Origin: Rhodothermales bacterium
Lineage (GTDB): Bacteria; Bacteroidota; Rhodothermia; Rhodothermales; Bin80
DNA: 64,000 bases
Direction of reading: 5' to 3'
Assembly (NCBI GenBank): GCA_028278205.1
Contig: JANQES010000029.1
Span: 1-64,000, forward strand
Positions 40,524 to 49,015 of the stretch are shown here, in pieces. Position numbers and translations under genes: made by a program. Below the pieces are notes generated by a model. The model made no database searches. It worked only from the letters and a program-made list of their open reading frames with translations, and was not told the DNA's origin. The first letter of the stretch is position 1. Each line of letters begins with the position of its first letter.

Positions 40524-41507
40524 ATGGAATTTGCGCACCCACAATGGCTGGCGTTGTTGATCCTGGTGCCTTTGCTGGGCGTCTGGGAATGGTGGCGGGC
40601 GCGGCGCAAAGCCGGGCTGCGCTTCAGCAACGTCGCGGCGGCCAAAGCCGCTCCGAGGACGCTCTGGACCTACCTGGGCGGGATGCCGGCCCTGCTGCGC
40701 ATGGTGGCCCTGACCCTCGGCATCGTCGCGCTGGCTCGCCCGCAAGAACGCAACGTCACCCAGGAACGCTACGCCGAAGGCGTCGACATCGTCATGGTGC
40801 TCGACACCTCGACGTCGATGCGCGCGCAGGACTTCCGGCCCAACCGCTTCGAAGCCGCGCGCGACGTCGCTGCCGAGTTCATCCGGGGCCGCATCTCCGA
40901 CCGCATCGGCCTGATCGTCTTTGCCGCCAAAGCCTACACCCAGACCCCCCTGACGCTCGACTACCAGTTCCTCCTACGGATGCTCGACGAGGTCGAGGTG
41001 GGCGCTATCGAAGACGGCACGGCTATCGGCACGGCGCTGGCTACGGCGGTCAACCGGCTCAAAGACACCGAGGCCGAGAGCAAGGTCATCATCCTGCTCA
41101 CCGACGGCCAGAACAACCGGGGCGAAGTCGATCCGGTGACGGCCTCCGAGGTGGCGGCCACGCTCAACGTGCGCATCTACGCCATCGGCGTGGGCACCTA
41201 CGGCGAGGCGCCGTTCGTGGTTGATCATCCCTTTTCCGGACGCCAGCGCCAGATGGTGCCCGTCGAAATCGACGAAGACATGCTGCGCGCGGTCTCGTCG
41301 AAGACGGGCGGCCAGTACTTCCGCGCCACCAACAAACAAGCCCTGCGCGACATCTACGAGCAGATCGGCGAGTTGGAAAAGACGAAGATCGAAACGCGCA
41401 TCTACACCGATTACGAAGAGCGCTACGCCCTCTTCCTCTGGCCTGCCTTCCTCCTGATCCTGCTCGAAGTCCTCCTATCCACAACCCGCTTGAGGCGTTT
41501 TCCATGA
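40524..41507 (+). CDS. batA: BatA, VWA domain membrane protein
   Basis: A 327-residue protein with two N-terminal membrane helices (LALLILVPLLGVWEWW; LLRMVALTLGIVALA), a VWA domain and a C-terminal helix (LFLWPAFLLILLEVLL). The metal-ion site is DTSTS at 94-98 with a downstream conserved threonine and an aspartate in ILLTDGQNNRG. This is the standard BatA plan. Bat proteins are linked to aerotolerance and to envelope stress in Bacteroidota and Leptospira, though the mechanism is unsettled. Starts right after a heptad-repeat hairpin. Confidence 0.93.
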   Translation: MEFAHPQWLALLILVPLLGVWEWWRARRKAGLRFSNVAAAKAAPRTLWTYLGGMPALLRMVALTLGIVALARPQERNVTQERYAEGVDIVMVLDTSTSMRAQDFRPNRFEAARDVAAEFIRGRISDRIGLIVFAAKAYTQTPLTLDYQFLLRMLDEVEVGAIEDGTAIGTALATAVNRLKDTEAESKVIILLTDGQNNRGEVDPVTASEVAATLNVRIYAIGVGTYGEAPFVVDHPFSGRQRQMVPVEIDEDMLRAVSSKTGGQYFRATNKQALRDIYEQIGELEKTKIETRIYTDYEERYALFLWPAFLLILLEVLLSTTRLRRFP

Positions 41508-41510
41508 TCG

Positions 41511-41580
41511 CGGATTTTGAAGGGCGGATTGGGTTCTTCAAGAGACCAATCCAAAATCCAAAATCCAAAATCCAAAATCC
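41511..41580. repeat. CCAAAAT heptad hairpin between batA and batB
   Basis: A degenerate left arm (GATTTTGAAGGGCGGATTGG) and four perfect right-arm heptads ending at 41580, three bases before the batB ATG. The element takes the place of the ribosome-binding region. Confidence 0.75.
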
Positions 41581-41582
41581 GA

Positions 41583-42596
41583 ATGGCCTGGTTGCATCCT
41601 GAATATTTGTGGGCCTTGCTGGCCGCGCCAGCGGTGGCGGCCCTGTTTCTCTGGGCGGCGTGGCAGCGGCGCAAGGCGTTTAATCGCTTCGGCGAGAACG
41701 TGCTCGTGCGGCGGCTGACGGCAGCGGTGAGCACCCGGCGGCGGCGCTGGAAAGCCGCGTTCGTCGTGCTGGGCGTGATCTTGTTGGCTGTGACACTGGC
41801 CGGGCCGCAACTCGGCAGCAAGCTCCGCGAGGTCAAACGCGAAGGCGTAGACATGGTCATCGCCCTCGACGTGTCGTTGTCGATGATGGCCGAAGACGTG
41901 GCGCCGAGCCGGCTCGACCGCGCCAAAAATGAGATCAAAAAGCTCCTCGGCGACCTGCGCGGCGACCGCATCGGGCTGGTCATCTTTGCCGGCGATGCTT
42001 TCATCCAATGCCCCCTGACGACCGACTACAGCGCCGTCCGCCTGTTTCTCGACGTGGCCGACCCGGCGCTCCTGCCAACACCCGGCACCGACTTCGGCGC
42101 AGCGCTTCAGATGGCTATTCAGGCTTTCGAAGCGCCCACCGAAGAGGAAGAAGAGAGCCGCTCGCGCGCCCTGCTGATCGTCTCCGATGGCGAAAACCAC
42201 GTCGCCGACCTCGATGCCATCCTCCAGGACGCCCGCGAGCAGAACATCATCATCTACGCCTCGGGCGTTGGCGAGGCCGTCGGCGCGCCCATCCCGCTCT
42301 ATCGCAGCGGGCGGCGCATCGGCTACAAAAAAGACCTCAAGGGCCAGGTTGTACAAACGCGTCTCGAAGAAGACGGCCTCAAAGCCCTCGCCGAAGACGG
42401 CGCCTATTTTCGGATTGCGCGCACGTCCAGCTCGCTGCCCGAAATAATCACGGCGCTCGAACGTTTAGATAAGGCGGAGTTTGGCGCCGATCAGTTCGAG
42501 GAGTACGAAATCAAATATCAGTGGCCGCTTTTTGTGGCGCTACTTCTGCTCCTGGCCGAACGTCTTATCAGTGATAGGCGTAGAAAAACGGCCTGA
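41583..42596 (+). CDS. batB: BatB, VWA domain membrane protein
   Basis: A 337-residue paralogue of BatA: helix 1 LWALLAAPAVAALFLWAAW, helix 2 AAFVVLGVILLAVTLAGPQ, VWA domain with MIDAS DVSLS at 96-100 and ILIVSDG-type LLIVSDGENHVAD, C-terminal helix WPLFVALLLLLAERLI. The ATG at 41583 follows the CCAAAAT hairpin with no separate Shine-Dalgarno, which suggests the hairpin matters for initiation or that coupling with batA is weak. Partner of BatA in the presumed complex. Confidence 0.93.
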   Translation: MAWLHPEYLWALLAAPAVAALFLWAAWQRRKAFNRFGENVLVRRLTAAVSTRRRRWKAAFVVLGVILLAVTLAGPQLGSKLREVKREGVDMVIALDVSLSMMAEDVAPSRLDRAKNEIKKLLGDLRGDRIGLVIFAGDAFIQCPLTTDYSAVRLFLDVADPALLPTPGTDFGAALQMAIQAFEAPTEEEEESRSRALLIVSDGENHVADLDAILQDAREQNIIIYASGVGEAVGAPIPLYRSGRRIGYKKDLKGQVVQTRLEEDGLKALAEDGAYFRIARTSSSLPEIITALERLDKAEFGADQFEEYEIKYQWPLFVALLLLLAERLISDRRRKTA

Positions 42597-42610
42597 GCAC
42601 AGGAGATTCT

Positions 42611-42692
42611 TAATTTTGGATTTTGGATTGGGGATTTTGGATTGGGTGCCCGGAGAGACCAATCCAAAATCCCCAATCCAAAATCCAAAATT
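42611..42692. repeat. CCAAAAT heptad hairpin between batB and the TPR gene
   Basis: Left arm AATTTTGGATTTTGGATTGG from 42611, loop near GTGCCCGGAGAG, right arm CCAATCCAAAATCCCCAATC and on to 42692. Confidence 0.8.
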
Positions 42693-42733
42693 TCGCCCGC
42701 TTTCATACCCGATACAAACACTGAGCATCCAAT

Positions 42734-43495
42734 ATGAAGCTCCTTGTTTTTCTCACATTGTTGCTGTTGCCCCAGGCCTTGCCCGGTGGTAATAGCAAGA
42801 AGCAGGGACGCGAGGGCAACGCCCTCTACAAACAAGAAAAGTACGAGGAAGCCGCCAACGCCTACTATGGCGGGCTGAATTCGTATCAGGGCGATGCGCA
42901 GCCAGACGAGGCGTTCTACGGGCTGCAAAACAACCTCGGCGCGGCGCTGCACCGGCAGGAAGAATACGACATGGCCCAGGAGGCTTTCGCCAGAGCGCTG
43001 CAGACGGCCGAGACCGACGACGACTATGCCCGCGCCGCCTATAACGCCGGCAACAACGCCTTCCAACGCCAGGAAGCCGAGGCCGCGCTGGAGCACTACA
43101 AAAACGCCCTCCTCGCTGATCCGACTAACGAAGACGCCAAGTTCAATTACGAGTTCGTAAAGCGTCAGTTGGAAGAACAGCAAAATCAGGATCAACAACA
43201 GGATCAACAACAGGACCAAAACCAGGATCAGAACCAGGATCAACAACAGGACCAAAACCAGGATCAGAATCAGGACCAGAATCAGGATCAACAGCAGCAA
43301 AATCAGGACCAGCAAGACCAGCAGCAGGATCAGCAACAGCAACAGCAACAGGAGCAACAACAGCAACAGGAGCAACAACTCAGCCGTCAACAGGCTGAAC
43401 GGATTTTGCAAGCGTTGGAAAACGAAGAAGAGCAACTCTTGCGCGAGGTCCAGAAAATGAAAGGCCGCCCCCGTCGTGTCGAGAAAGACTGGTAA
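42734..43495 (+). CDS. batC: BatC-type TPR protein with Gln/Asn/Asp-rich region
   Basis: A 253-residue secreted protein: short signal (LLVFLTLLLLPQALPGG), TPR repeats over about 20-140 (GNALYKQEKYEEAANAYYGGL, AYNAGNNAFQRQEAEAALEHYKNALLADPTNEDAKFNYEFV) and then about 80 residues composed nearly only of Q, D, N and E in QDQ/NQD repeats, ending in a charged helix. The low-complexity part is encoded by a near-perfect CAGGATCAACAA-like array that can change length by slippage. BatC proteins are thought to scaffold the Bat complex in the periplasm. Confidence 0.88.
   Translation: MKLLVFLTLLLLPQALPGGNSKKQGREGNALYKQEKYEEAANAYYGGLNSYQGDAQPDEAFYGLQNNLGAALHRQEEYDMAQEAFARALQTAETDDDYARAAYNAGNNAFQRQEAEAALEHYKNALLADPTNEDAKFNYEFVKRQLEEQQNQDQQQDQQQDQNQDQNQDQQQDQNQDQNQDQNQDQQQQNQDQQDQQQDQQQQQQQEQQQQQEQQLSRQQAERILQALENEEEQLLREVQKMKGRPRRVEKDW
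43160..43385 (+). repeat. CAGGATCAA coding repeat in batC
   Basis: Codon-level repeat of CAG/CAA, GAT/GAC and AAC/AAT triplets encoding about 70 residues of Q/D/N. All units keep frame, so copy-number change would give length variants, not frameshifts. Confidence 0.85.
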
Positions 43496-43520
43496 TGGGA
43501 AATGCTGGCGCATTTCCCAT
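43495..43520. terminator. Stop-codon hairpin of batC
   Basis: ATGGGAAATG at 43495-43504 pairs with CATTTCCCAT at 43511-43520. The left arm begins in the TAA stop. The same TAATGGGAAAT start is seen after dnaX (53602). Confidence 0.65.
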
Positions 43521-43546
43521 ATTGGGCAAAACTCATTGCATCAACG

Positions 43547-45454
43547 ATGCATACTGCTAAACACATAGGAATAGCGCTTGGGCTCGCTCTCGCGATCCTT
43601 TTTGTGGATTTCGGAACGAAATCTGCAATGGCGCAAGAAGTGCAAGTGGAAGCGCTCGTCAGCGAGACGACGATTGGCGTGGAGGAATCGGTCAATTTTA
43701 CGCTGGAGATCAAGGGTGTCGATTTTAACGCCGTCGAGACGCCGCAGGCGCCGGCGACCGAAGGGCTGGTGCTGGTGCAACCGACGCCGTTCACCCAGCG
43801 CAACGTCTCGATTGTCAATGGCAAGATGACCCAGAGCGTCGGCTATCAATGGAGCTATCGCCCGGTGAAAGAAGGCAATGCGCGCATCCTGCCCGTGAGC
43901 GTCACGGTCAATGGCAAGACGTACCAGACCCAGCCCGTCCGCCTGACGGTGGTGCCGCAAGCGCAACGCCCGCAGCGCCGGGGCTCGGCGGGCAACCGCG
44001 CCATCGATCCGTTTGGCCGCCCGCTTCTCGACACCGCCCCTGACGAGGAATCCCAGAGCAGCGTCGGCGAGCGCGACATCTTTATCCGCGCCGTGCCCAG
44101 CGCCCGGCGGGCGTATCAGAACCAGCAGGTCACCATCGAATACCAGCTTTTCTTCCGCAGTTTCATCCAGCCGCGCCACAGCCGCCTGGCCGACTCGTGG
44201 GACGCCGAGGGTTTCTGGCGCGAAGAACTCGACGTCGAAGCCCGGCCCATGCCGCGCGCGACGGTCGAAAACGGATTACGGTATAATTCGATCGTGCTCA
44301 AGCGCGTGGCGGTCTTCCCCACCCGCAGCGGCGAATTGAACGTCGATCCGTTGCGCATCGAAACGGAAGTCTTCGCCCCGCGCAATCCCAACGATCCGTT
44401 TGGCCGGCGTTTTTTCTCGCTGCGTAATCCGTACGAAACCATCGAACGGGCTTCGCCCCGGATCCAGATCGAATCCCAACCGCTGCCCGACGGGGCGCCG
44501 GACGGCTTCACCGGCGCGGTGGGCCGGTATGAGATGGATGCGCAGATCACCAGCACGGAGGTCGAGGTGGGCGAGCCGGTGCAGGTGACGGTGCGCCTGA
44601 CGGGCACGGGCAACCTGGCGATGCTCGAAGGGCCGCAACTCAACGCGCCGGGCATCTTCGAAACCTACGACCCTGAAGTCACGACCTCGATCAACAGCAG
44701 CGGGCGGCAGGTGCGCGGCAGCAAGACGTTTACCTACCTGCTGGTGCCGCGCTCCAACGGCACCTTCGAGATCCCGCCTATCCAATTCGCTTTTTTCGAT
44801 CCGACGAGCGAGCAGTACCGAACGCTTCGTTCGGATCCGATGACGATCCGCGCCACGGGCGACGCCATGATGACGATAGCGACGAGCACGACGGCCTCCG
44901 GCCTGCCCGTCGATGACATCGCCCGGCCGCTGACCGAGGCCGCCTGGGCGCGCTTCAACCCCAGACCCCTGCATCGCAACCCGTGGACGTACGGCCTGCT
45001 GGCGCTGCCGCTGATGCTCGTGGGCCTGACGCTGGTGTACCGCCGCCACGTCACGCGCCTGGCCACCGACACGGCCTACGCCCGCAACCGCCGCGCCCAT
45101 CCGCTGGCGCGCAAACATCTCAAACAGGCCACCGCTTTGCTCCAAAGTGACAAACCGCGCGCCTTCTACGAAGAACTCGAACGCGCCGTCCTCGGCTTCA
45201 TCGGCAACCGCATCAACGTGGCCGAACTGGCGCTGACGCGGCCTCAACTCGACGAACGCCTCGCCGCCGCCGGCCTCGAACAAGGCCCGCGCGACACCTT
45301 GCAAGCGTTCCTCAAAACGTGCGACGCCGCGCGCTTCGCCCCCGACCGGCCCTCCCGCCAACAGATGCAAACCTCGCTCGACGAGGCCAACCACCTCATC
45401 GTCACCCTCGACGCAGCCTTCAGCCGGCAGCCTGACGAGGCGGCCTCGGAATAG
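43547..45454 (+). CDS. batD: BatD family protein
   Basis: A 635-residue envelope protein: signal peptide (HIGIALGLALAILFVDFGTKSAMAQ), several immunoglobulin-like beta domains (VEALVSETTIGVEESVNFTLEI; IFIRAVPSARRAYQNQQVTIEYQLFF; DAQITSTEVEVGEPVQVTVRLTGTGNL; GSKTFTYLLVPRSNGTFEIPPIQFAFFD), a membrane helix near residue 500 (WTYGLLALPLMLVGLTLVY) and a cytosolic helical tail. This matches BatD in size and layout. I prefer ATG 43547 because the 15 upstream codons come from the hairpin that follows batC. Confidence 0.9.
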   Translation: MHTAKHIGIALGLALAILFVDFGTKSAMAQEVQVEALVSETTIGVEESVNFTLEIKGVDFNAVETPQAPATEGLVLVQPTPFTQRNVSIVNGKMTQSVGYQWSYRPVKEGNARILPVSVTVNGKTYQTQPVRLTVVPQAQRPQRRGSAGNRAIDPFGRPLLDTAPDEESQSSVGERDIFIRAVPSARRAYQNQQVTIEYQLFFRSFIQPRHSRLADSWDAEGFWREELDVEARPMPRATVENGLRYNSIVLKRVAVFPTRSGELNVDPLRIETEVFAPRNPNDPFGRRFFSLRNPYETIERASPRIQIESQPLPDGAPDGFTGAVGRYEMDAQITSTEVEVGEPVQVTVRLTGTGNLAMLEGPQLNAPGIFETYDPEVTTSINSSGRQVRGSKTFTYLLVPRSNGTFEIPPIQFAFFDPTSEQYRTLRSDPMTIRATGDAMMTIATSTTASGLPVDDIARPLTEAAWARFNPRPLHRNPWTYGLLALPLMLVGLTLVYRRHVTRLATDTAYARNRRAHPLARKHLKQATALLQSDKPRAFYEELERAVLGFIGNRINVAELALTRPQLDERLAAAGLEQGPRDTLQAFLKTCDAARFAPDRPSRQQMQTSLDEANHLIVTLDAAFSRQPDEAASE

Positions 45455-45479
45455 CGATCCGGTCGATAGCAGTTGTCCA

Positions 45480-46376
45480 ATGAATACACTTCGACGATAT
45501 CGTGGAGACGAGAGGGGGAAAGGGAGAAAGGGGGAAAGGGGGAAAGGGAGAAAAGAAAAGTCTAATCTCCTCCTCTCCCCCTTTCCCCCTCTCTCCCTCT
45601 CTCCCTTTCCTTCCATCAAAGGCATCCTCGTTTTATCGATAGCCCTCGCTCTGACAACAGCCCCCGACGCCCGCGCCCAGGTCTCCGAGGCGGCGCGGGC
45701 TTTCGATGCGGGCAACCAGCACTATGCCGACGGCGCCTACCAGGAAGCGCTGGCGGCGTACCAACAGGCTTTGGACAAGGGCTATGACGGCGGGGCGCTC
45801 TATTATAACATGGGCAATGCCTACTACCGCCTCGATGAACTGGGCCAGGCTATCCGCCATTACGAAAAAGCCCGCCGTTTCATCCCCGACGACGCGCAAC
45901 TGCTGCACAACCTGGAAATCGCCCGCTCGCAGATTAATGCGCCGTTTTCGTCGCTGCCCACGCCGTTCTGGGTGACGTGGTGGAAACGCTACGTGGTTCG
46001 CGCGGGCGCGATGCCTTTCTTCATCGCCGGGTTGCTCTTCTATGCGGCAGCCGCCCTGCTCTTAGGCCACCGCATCTGGACCGGCACGCGCAATCCGTGG
46101 CACCGCCGCGCCCTCTCGGTCTCGCTGGTGCTGGGCCTGCTGCTGCTGAGCACCGCCTTCGGCGCCTCGCTCGACCGCTCGCTCGACCGGCAGGCCGTCG
46201 TCATCGCCGATCAGACAGCGCTGCGCAATGCGCCGCAGAAAGAAGCCTTCTCTAATCTCGACATCCACGAAGGGATTCTACTCGATGTGCTCGGCCAGCA
46301 AGACGGCTGGCTCGAAGTGCGCCTGCCCAACGGCGTCACCGGCTGGATCCAGGCTGATACGGCGGCGGATATTTAG
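45480..46376 (+). CDS. batE: BatE-type TPR and SH3 protein
   Basis: A 298-residue protein with TPR repeats (AARAFDAGNQHYADGAYQEALAAYQQAL; LYYNMGNAYYRLDELGQAIRHYEKARRFIPDDAQLLHNLEIAR), two membrane helices (AMPFFIAGLLFYAAAALLLG; ALSVSLVLGLLLLSTAFGASL) and a C-terminal bacterial SH3 domain (VIADQTALRNAPQKEAF ... GWLEVRLPNGVTGWIQADTA). It ends the Bat operon. The N-terminal 45 residues are encoded by a GA/CT octamer hairpin (GKGRKGERGKGRKEK ... LLSPFPPLSLSPF) that leads in frame into the true signal helix ILVLSIALALTTAPDARA. Confidence 0.85.
   Translation: MNTLRRYRGDERGKGRKGERGKGRKEKSNLLLSPFPPLSLSPFPSIKGILVLSIALALTTAPDARAQVSEAARAFDAGNQHYADGAYQEALAAYQQALDKGYDGGALYYNMGNAYYRLDELGQAIRHYEKARRFIPDDAQLLHNLEIARSQINAPFSSLPTPFWVTWWKRYVVRAGAMPFFIAGLLFYAAAALLLGHRIWTGTRNPWHRRALSVSLVLGLLLLSTAFGASLDRSLDRQAVVIADQTALRNAPQKEAFSNLDIHEGILLDVLGQQDGWLEVRLPNGVTGWIQADTAADI
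45509..45613. repeat. GA/CT octamer hairpin inside the batE 5' coding region
   Basis: Octamers GGGAGAAA/GGGGGAAA at 45512-45556 and CTCCCTCT/CTCCCTTT at 45567-45613 are complementary arms. The batE frame reads through both. Confidence 0.8.
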
Positions 46377-46486
46377 GCGCCGGTTGCCAGGGTTATGCCG
46401 CATTGGCACCGCTGTCAGCCTGGGCACCCCTGGCGTTGGTCACTGGTCATGGGTTTTTCATTTCCACCCAATGACGCTTTGATCAA

Positions 46487-48691
46487 TCATTTTTTCGGCT
46501 GGAGATAGAGCAGCCACGTGACCTCTGCAAGGCCGGTCTCTAGATCTTGCATCGCCGATTGCGCCTGCGTCAACTTCTGGAAGTGCCCCACCGCCACGCG
46601 ATGCTGGCCGCCCTCGACGACCACCTCGACCGGATAGCCTGCCTCAATGAATCGCTCGCGATACTGCGCGGCATCCGCCTCGGCAGCGGCTTGCTCCGGA
46701 TGAGACGCCACCACCATCGTCCAATACGATTGAGCGCGATGCTTGGCGGGCGCGGCCTCTTCTTCAACAGCCGGTTCTTCTACCGAAAGAACGGCTTCAG
46801 CGGTGGGCGAAGGAGAGGATCCCGGCTCTTGAAAAGCCCCCTCGCTGCCAGCTTCGGCCTGGACGTTCAGGAGCCAGGCGTCGTCCGGAATGTCTGAAGC
46901 GATGGTTTGCTGGGCTGCCTTCGCCGCCGTGAGCGTCTCGAACTGCCCCACCGCGACACGATGCCGCCCGCTTCCGTTGACGACGCTGACCGGATACGAG
47001 GTCTCGGCAAAGCGCTCGCGATACTGTACTACGTCGGCCTCGGCGGGGGCTTGCTCCGGATACGAAGCCACCACCACCGTCCAGTACGTGCGCTCGCCTT
47101 CGGAATAATCGGGTTGAACCGCCGGCACGGCTGGCCGCGACGCCAGGAGGATGTCGCGCAGCGTTATGACACGCTCGAATTCATCCGGCATCGTGGCGGC
47201 AGACGCCGATTCCATCACCGCGAAGGCGGCATCGGTGACGTGCTGGGCGTTCATCAACCACGCGCCCTCCGCCCCGTAGGCCATCAGGCTTTCCAGCACC
47301 ACCTTCGCCATCGACAGCTTTCTGAACTTCCCGACGACCACGCTGTGCCGGTCGCCCTCGGCGACCACAGCAACCGGATAGCTCGTCTTGCTGAGTTGCT
47401 TGCGATACTGCGAAGCAGCAGCGTCGGCAGGGGCTTGCTCCGGATACGAAGCCACCACCACCGTCCAAATCACCTGCTCGCCCTCGACGCGATCCGGCTG
47501 AGCCGTAGGGGCGGCCTGACGGGTCGGGATCATCACGTCGTGCAGCGAGGCAAGGTGCTCAGAGGGTTGCTCGATGGCGCGGGCGGTATCGGCCAGGCGT
47601 GTTGTTTCGGCGAGGCGCATTGTTTCGGCGGCGCGGGCGGCTTCGTCAAGGCGAGCGGCCTCGGCAACGCGGGCAGCCTCGGCAACGCGAGCAGGTTCAG
47701 AGAGAGACGGCGTTTCGAGGGCCGAGCCGAAGCCGGAATCCTCTTGCTGAGCATCAGGCCCGCCGCCGGATACAGCCTGGAAGTACAACAGCCACGTACT
47801 GTTGGGGATGACATCGCCCATGCTTTCCTGAGCCGCCTGCGCCTCCGTCAGCGTCTCGAACTGCCCCACCACCACGCGGTACTGACCGGCGTCGGTAACG
47901 ACATCGATGGGATAATCGGTATCTCCGAATTGCCTGCCGAACCGCATCGCCTCGGCCTCGGCCTCGGCCCGCTCCGGATACGAGGCCACCACCACCGTCC
48001 AACTCGTTCGCGAGCGATCAAAAGGAATCAAGAGCACCGGCGTCTCTTCGGCCACGGGTTCTTCTTCAGGCACGGGCGGTTCTTCCTGGGCTGCGGGCGA
48101 CTCCTCGGCCACGGGCGACTCTTTCTGGGCTGCGGGCGGCTCTTCGCGTACGGGAGGCGTCTCCTCAGCGATCACCGGGGGCATGGGCGCAGGTAGCGGC
48201 GCCGGCCTGAACACATACGTCCGGCGATTGCCTCGGATCGCCCCGAACACGATGCCGGCGAGACTGCCGACGGGGATGAGCACCTGGATGCCACGCGAAG
48301 CGTCACTGAATTCTTGATCCGATAGCAGCAACATACCGAACGACGTGGCCACACCGGCCAGCGCACCGATGGCCAGACCCTCCATAGCCCCCTGACCCCG
48401 GCGGTTGAATTGAATACGTTGAAGGTTCTGCGTAGGCGTCATGAAACGCCGCCCGTCGCCCGCGCCTGTCAGCCACGAGGTGGTGTCTGGCGCCACCAGC
48501 AGCGACCGGGCCGAGGCGCGCTGCCGATCCGCATATTCGACCTTCGCCTGCCTGTTCTGGGCTCCTTCATTGATCACGCGAAGGGTTTCGCCGGCGTCCG
48601 GGCTGTCGAGATTGACCCGGCTTGTGGAGGAGCAGCCGCAGGCACACACGGCTGCGAAAATCACCGCAAAAAGCAGCGTCTTGCCTTTCAT
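46487..48691 (-). CDS. Lipoprotein with four SPOR-type repeats
   Basis: A 734-residue lipoprotein: signal MKGKTLLFAVIFAAVCACGC with lipobox, a glycine-zipper-like membrane segment (GLAIGALAGVATSFGMLLL and GSLAGIVFGAIRGN), a Pro/Glu-rich spacer, then four copies of a SPOR-like domain, each starting WTVVVASYPE or WTMVVASHPE, with YR/QYRERF and VAVGQFETLT. SPOR domains bind denuded peptidoglycan strands at the septum; four in one protein is unusual. Between the first and second copies is a heptad-like RVAEAARVAEAARLDEAARAA stretch that could be a coiled coil. It converges on the Bat operon. Confidence 0.8.
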   Translation of the reverse strand: MKGKTLLFAVIFAAVCACGCSSTSRVNLDSPDAGETLRVINEGAQNRQAKVEYADRQRASARSLLVAPDTTSWLTGAGDGRRFMTPTQNLQRIQFNRRGQGAMEGLAIGALAGVATSFGMLLLSDQEFSDASRGIQVLIPVGSLAGIVFGAIRGNRRTYVFRPAPLPAPMPPVIAEETPPVREEPPAAQKESPVAEESPAAQEEPPVPEEEPVAEETPVLLIPFDRSRTSWTVVVASYPERAEAEAEAMRFGRQFGDTDYPIDVVTDAGQYRVVVGQFETLTEAQAAQESMGDVIPNSTWLLYFQAVSGGGPDAQQEDSGFGSALETPSLSEPARVAEAARVAEAARLDEAARAAETMRLAETTRLADTARAIEQPSEHLASLHDVMIPTRQAAPTAQPDRVEGEQVIWTVVVASYPEQAPADAAASQYRKQLSKTSYPVAVVAEGDRHSVVVGKFRKLSMAKVVLESLMAYGAEGAWLMNAQHVTDAAFAVMESASAATMPDEFERVITLRDILLASRPAVPAVQPDYSEGERTYWTVVVASYPEQAPAEADVVQYRERFAETSYPVSVVNGSGRHRVAVGQFETLTAAKAAQQTIASDIPDDAWLLNVQAEAGSEGAFQEPGSSPSPTAEAVLSVEEPAVEEEAAPAKHRAQSYWTMVVASHPEQAAAEADAAQYRERFIEAGYPVEVVVEGGQHRVAVGHFQKLTQAQSAMQDLETGLAEVTWLLYLQPKK

Positions 48692-49015
48692 AGTAGAGAC
48701 GACGTCTTAATGGGAGAAGCGTCCTCGCAAACTACCACTGGAGAACTGTTGAATGTAGCACGCGATAGTACGAAATGCTACTTGCCGGGGTGAGCGCCAT
48801 GGCAATATTACCATAATCGGCACGGACGCCGGCCCCATTAATCCCGATGAAAACCAACCAGCGAGACAATCAGGCCAATAATTCTGTTAATCAAGGCCTT
48901 GCGGAACATCGGCCTTCTCATTTTTCTTCAATTCAATGTATGGATCGATTGAAACGCGAAGTGTAAAAAAGATTATCTTAGAGGCTGTTGTACTCCGTCA
49001 TCCGCCCTTGTTCGT
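48692..49015. other. Divergent intergenic region upstream of tdk
   Basis: No gene or clear repeat in 324 bp. A weak inverted repeat CAGGCC...GGCCTTG surrounds 48870-48900. Promoters for the SPOR lipoprotein and tdk must be here; none is certain. Confidence 0.5.

Noticed and set aside
43160..43385. CRISPR array or mobile repeat in the CAGGATCAA region
   Set aside because: Units are triplet-based, in frame and within a TPR protein; there are no spacers.
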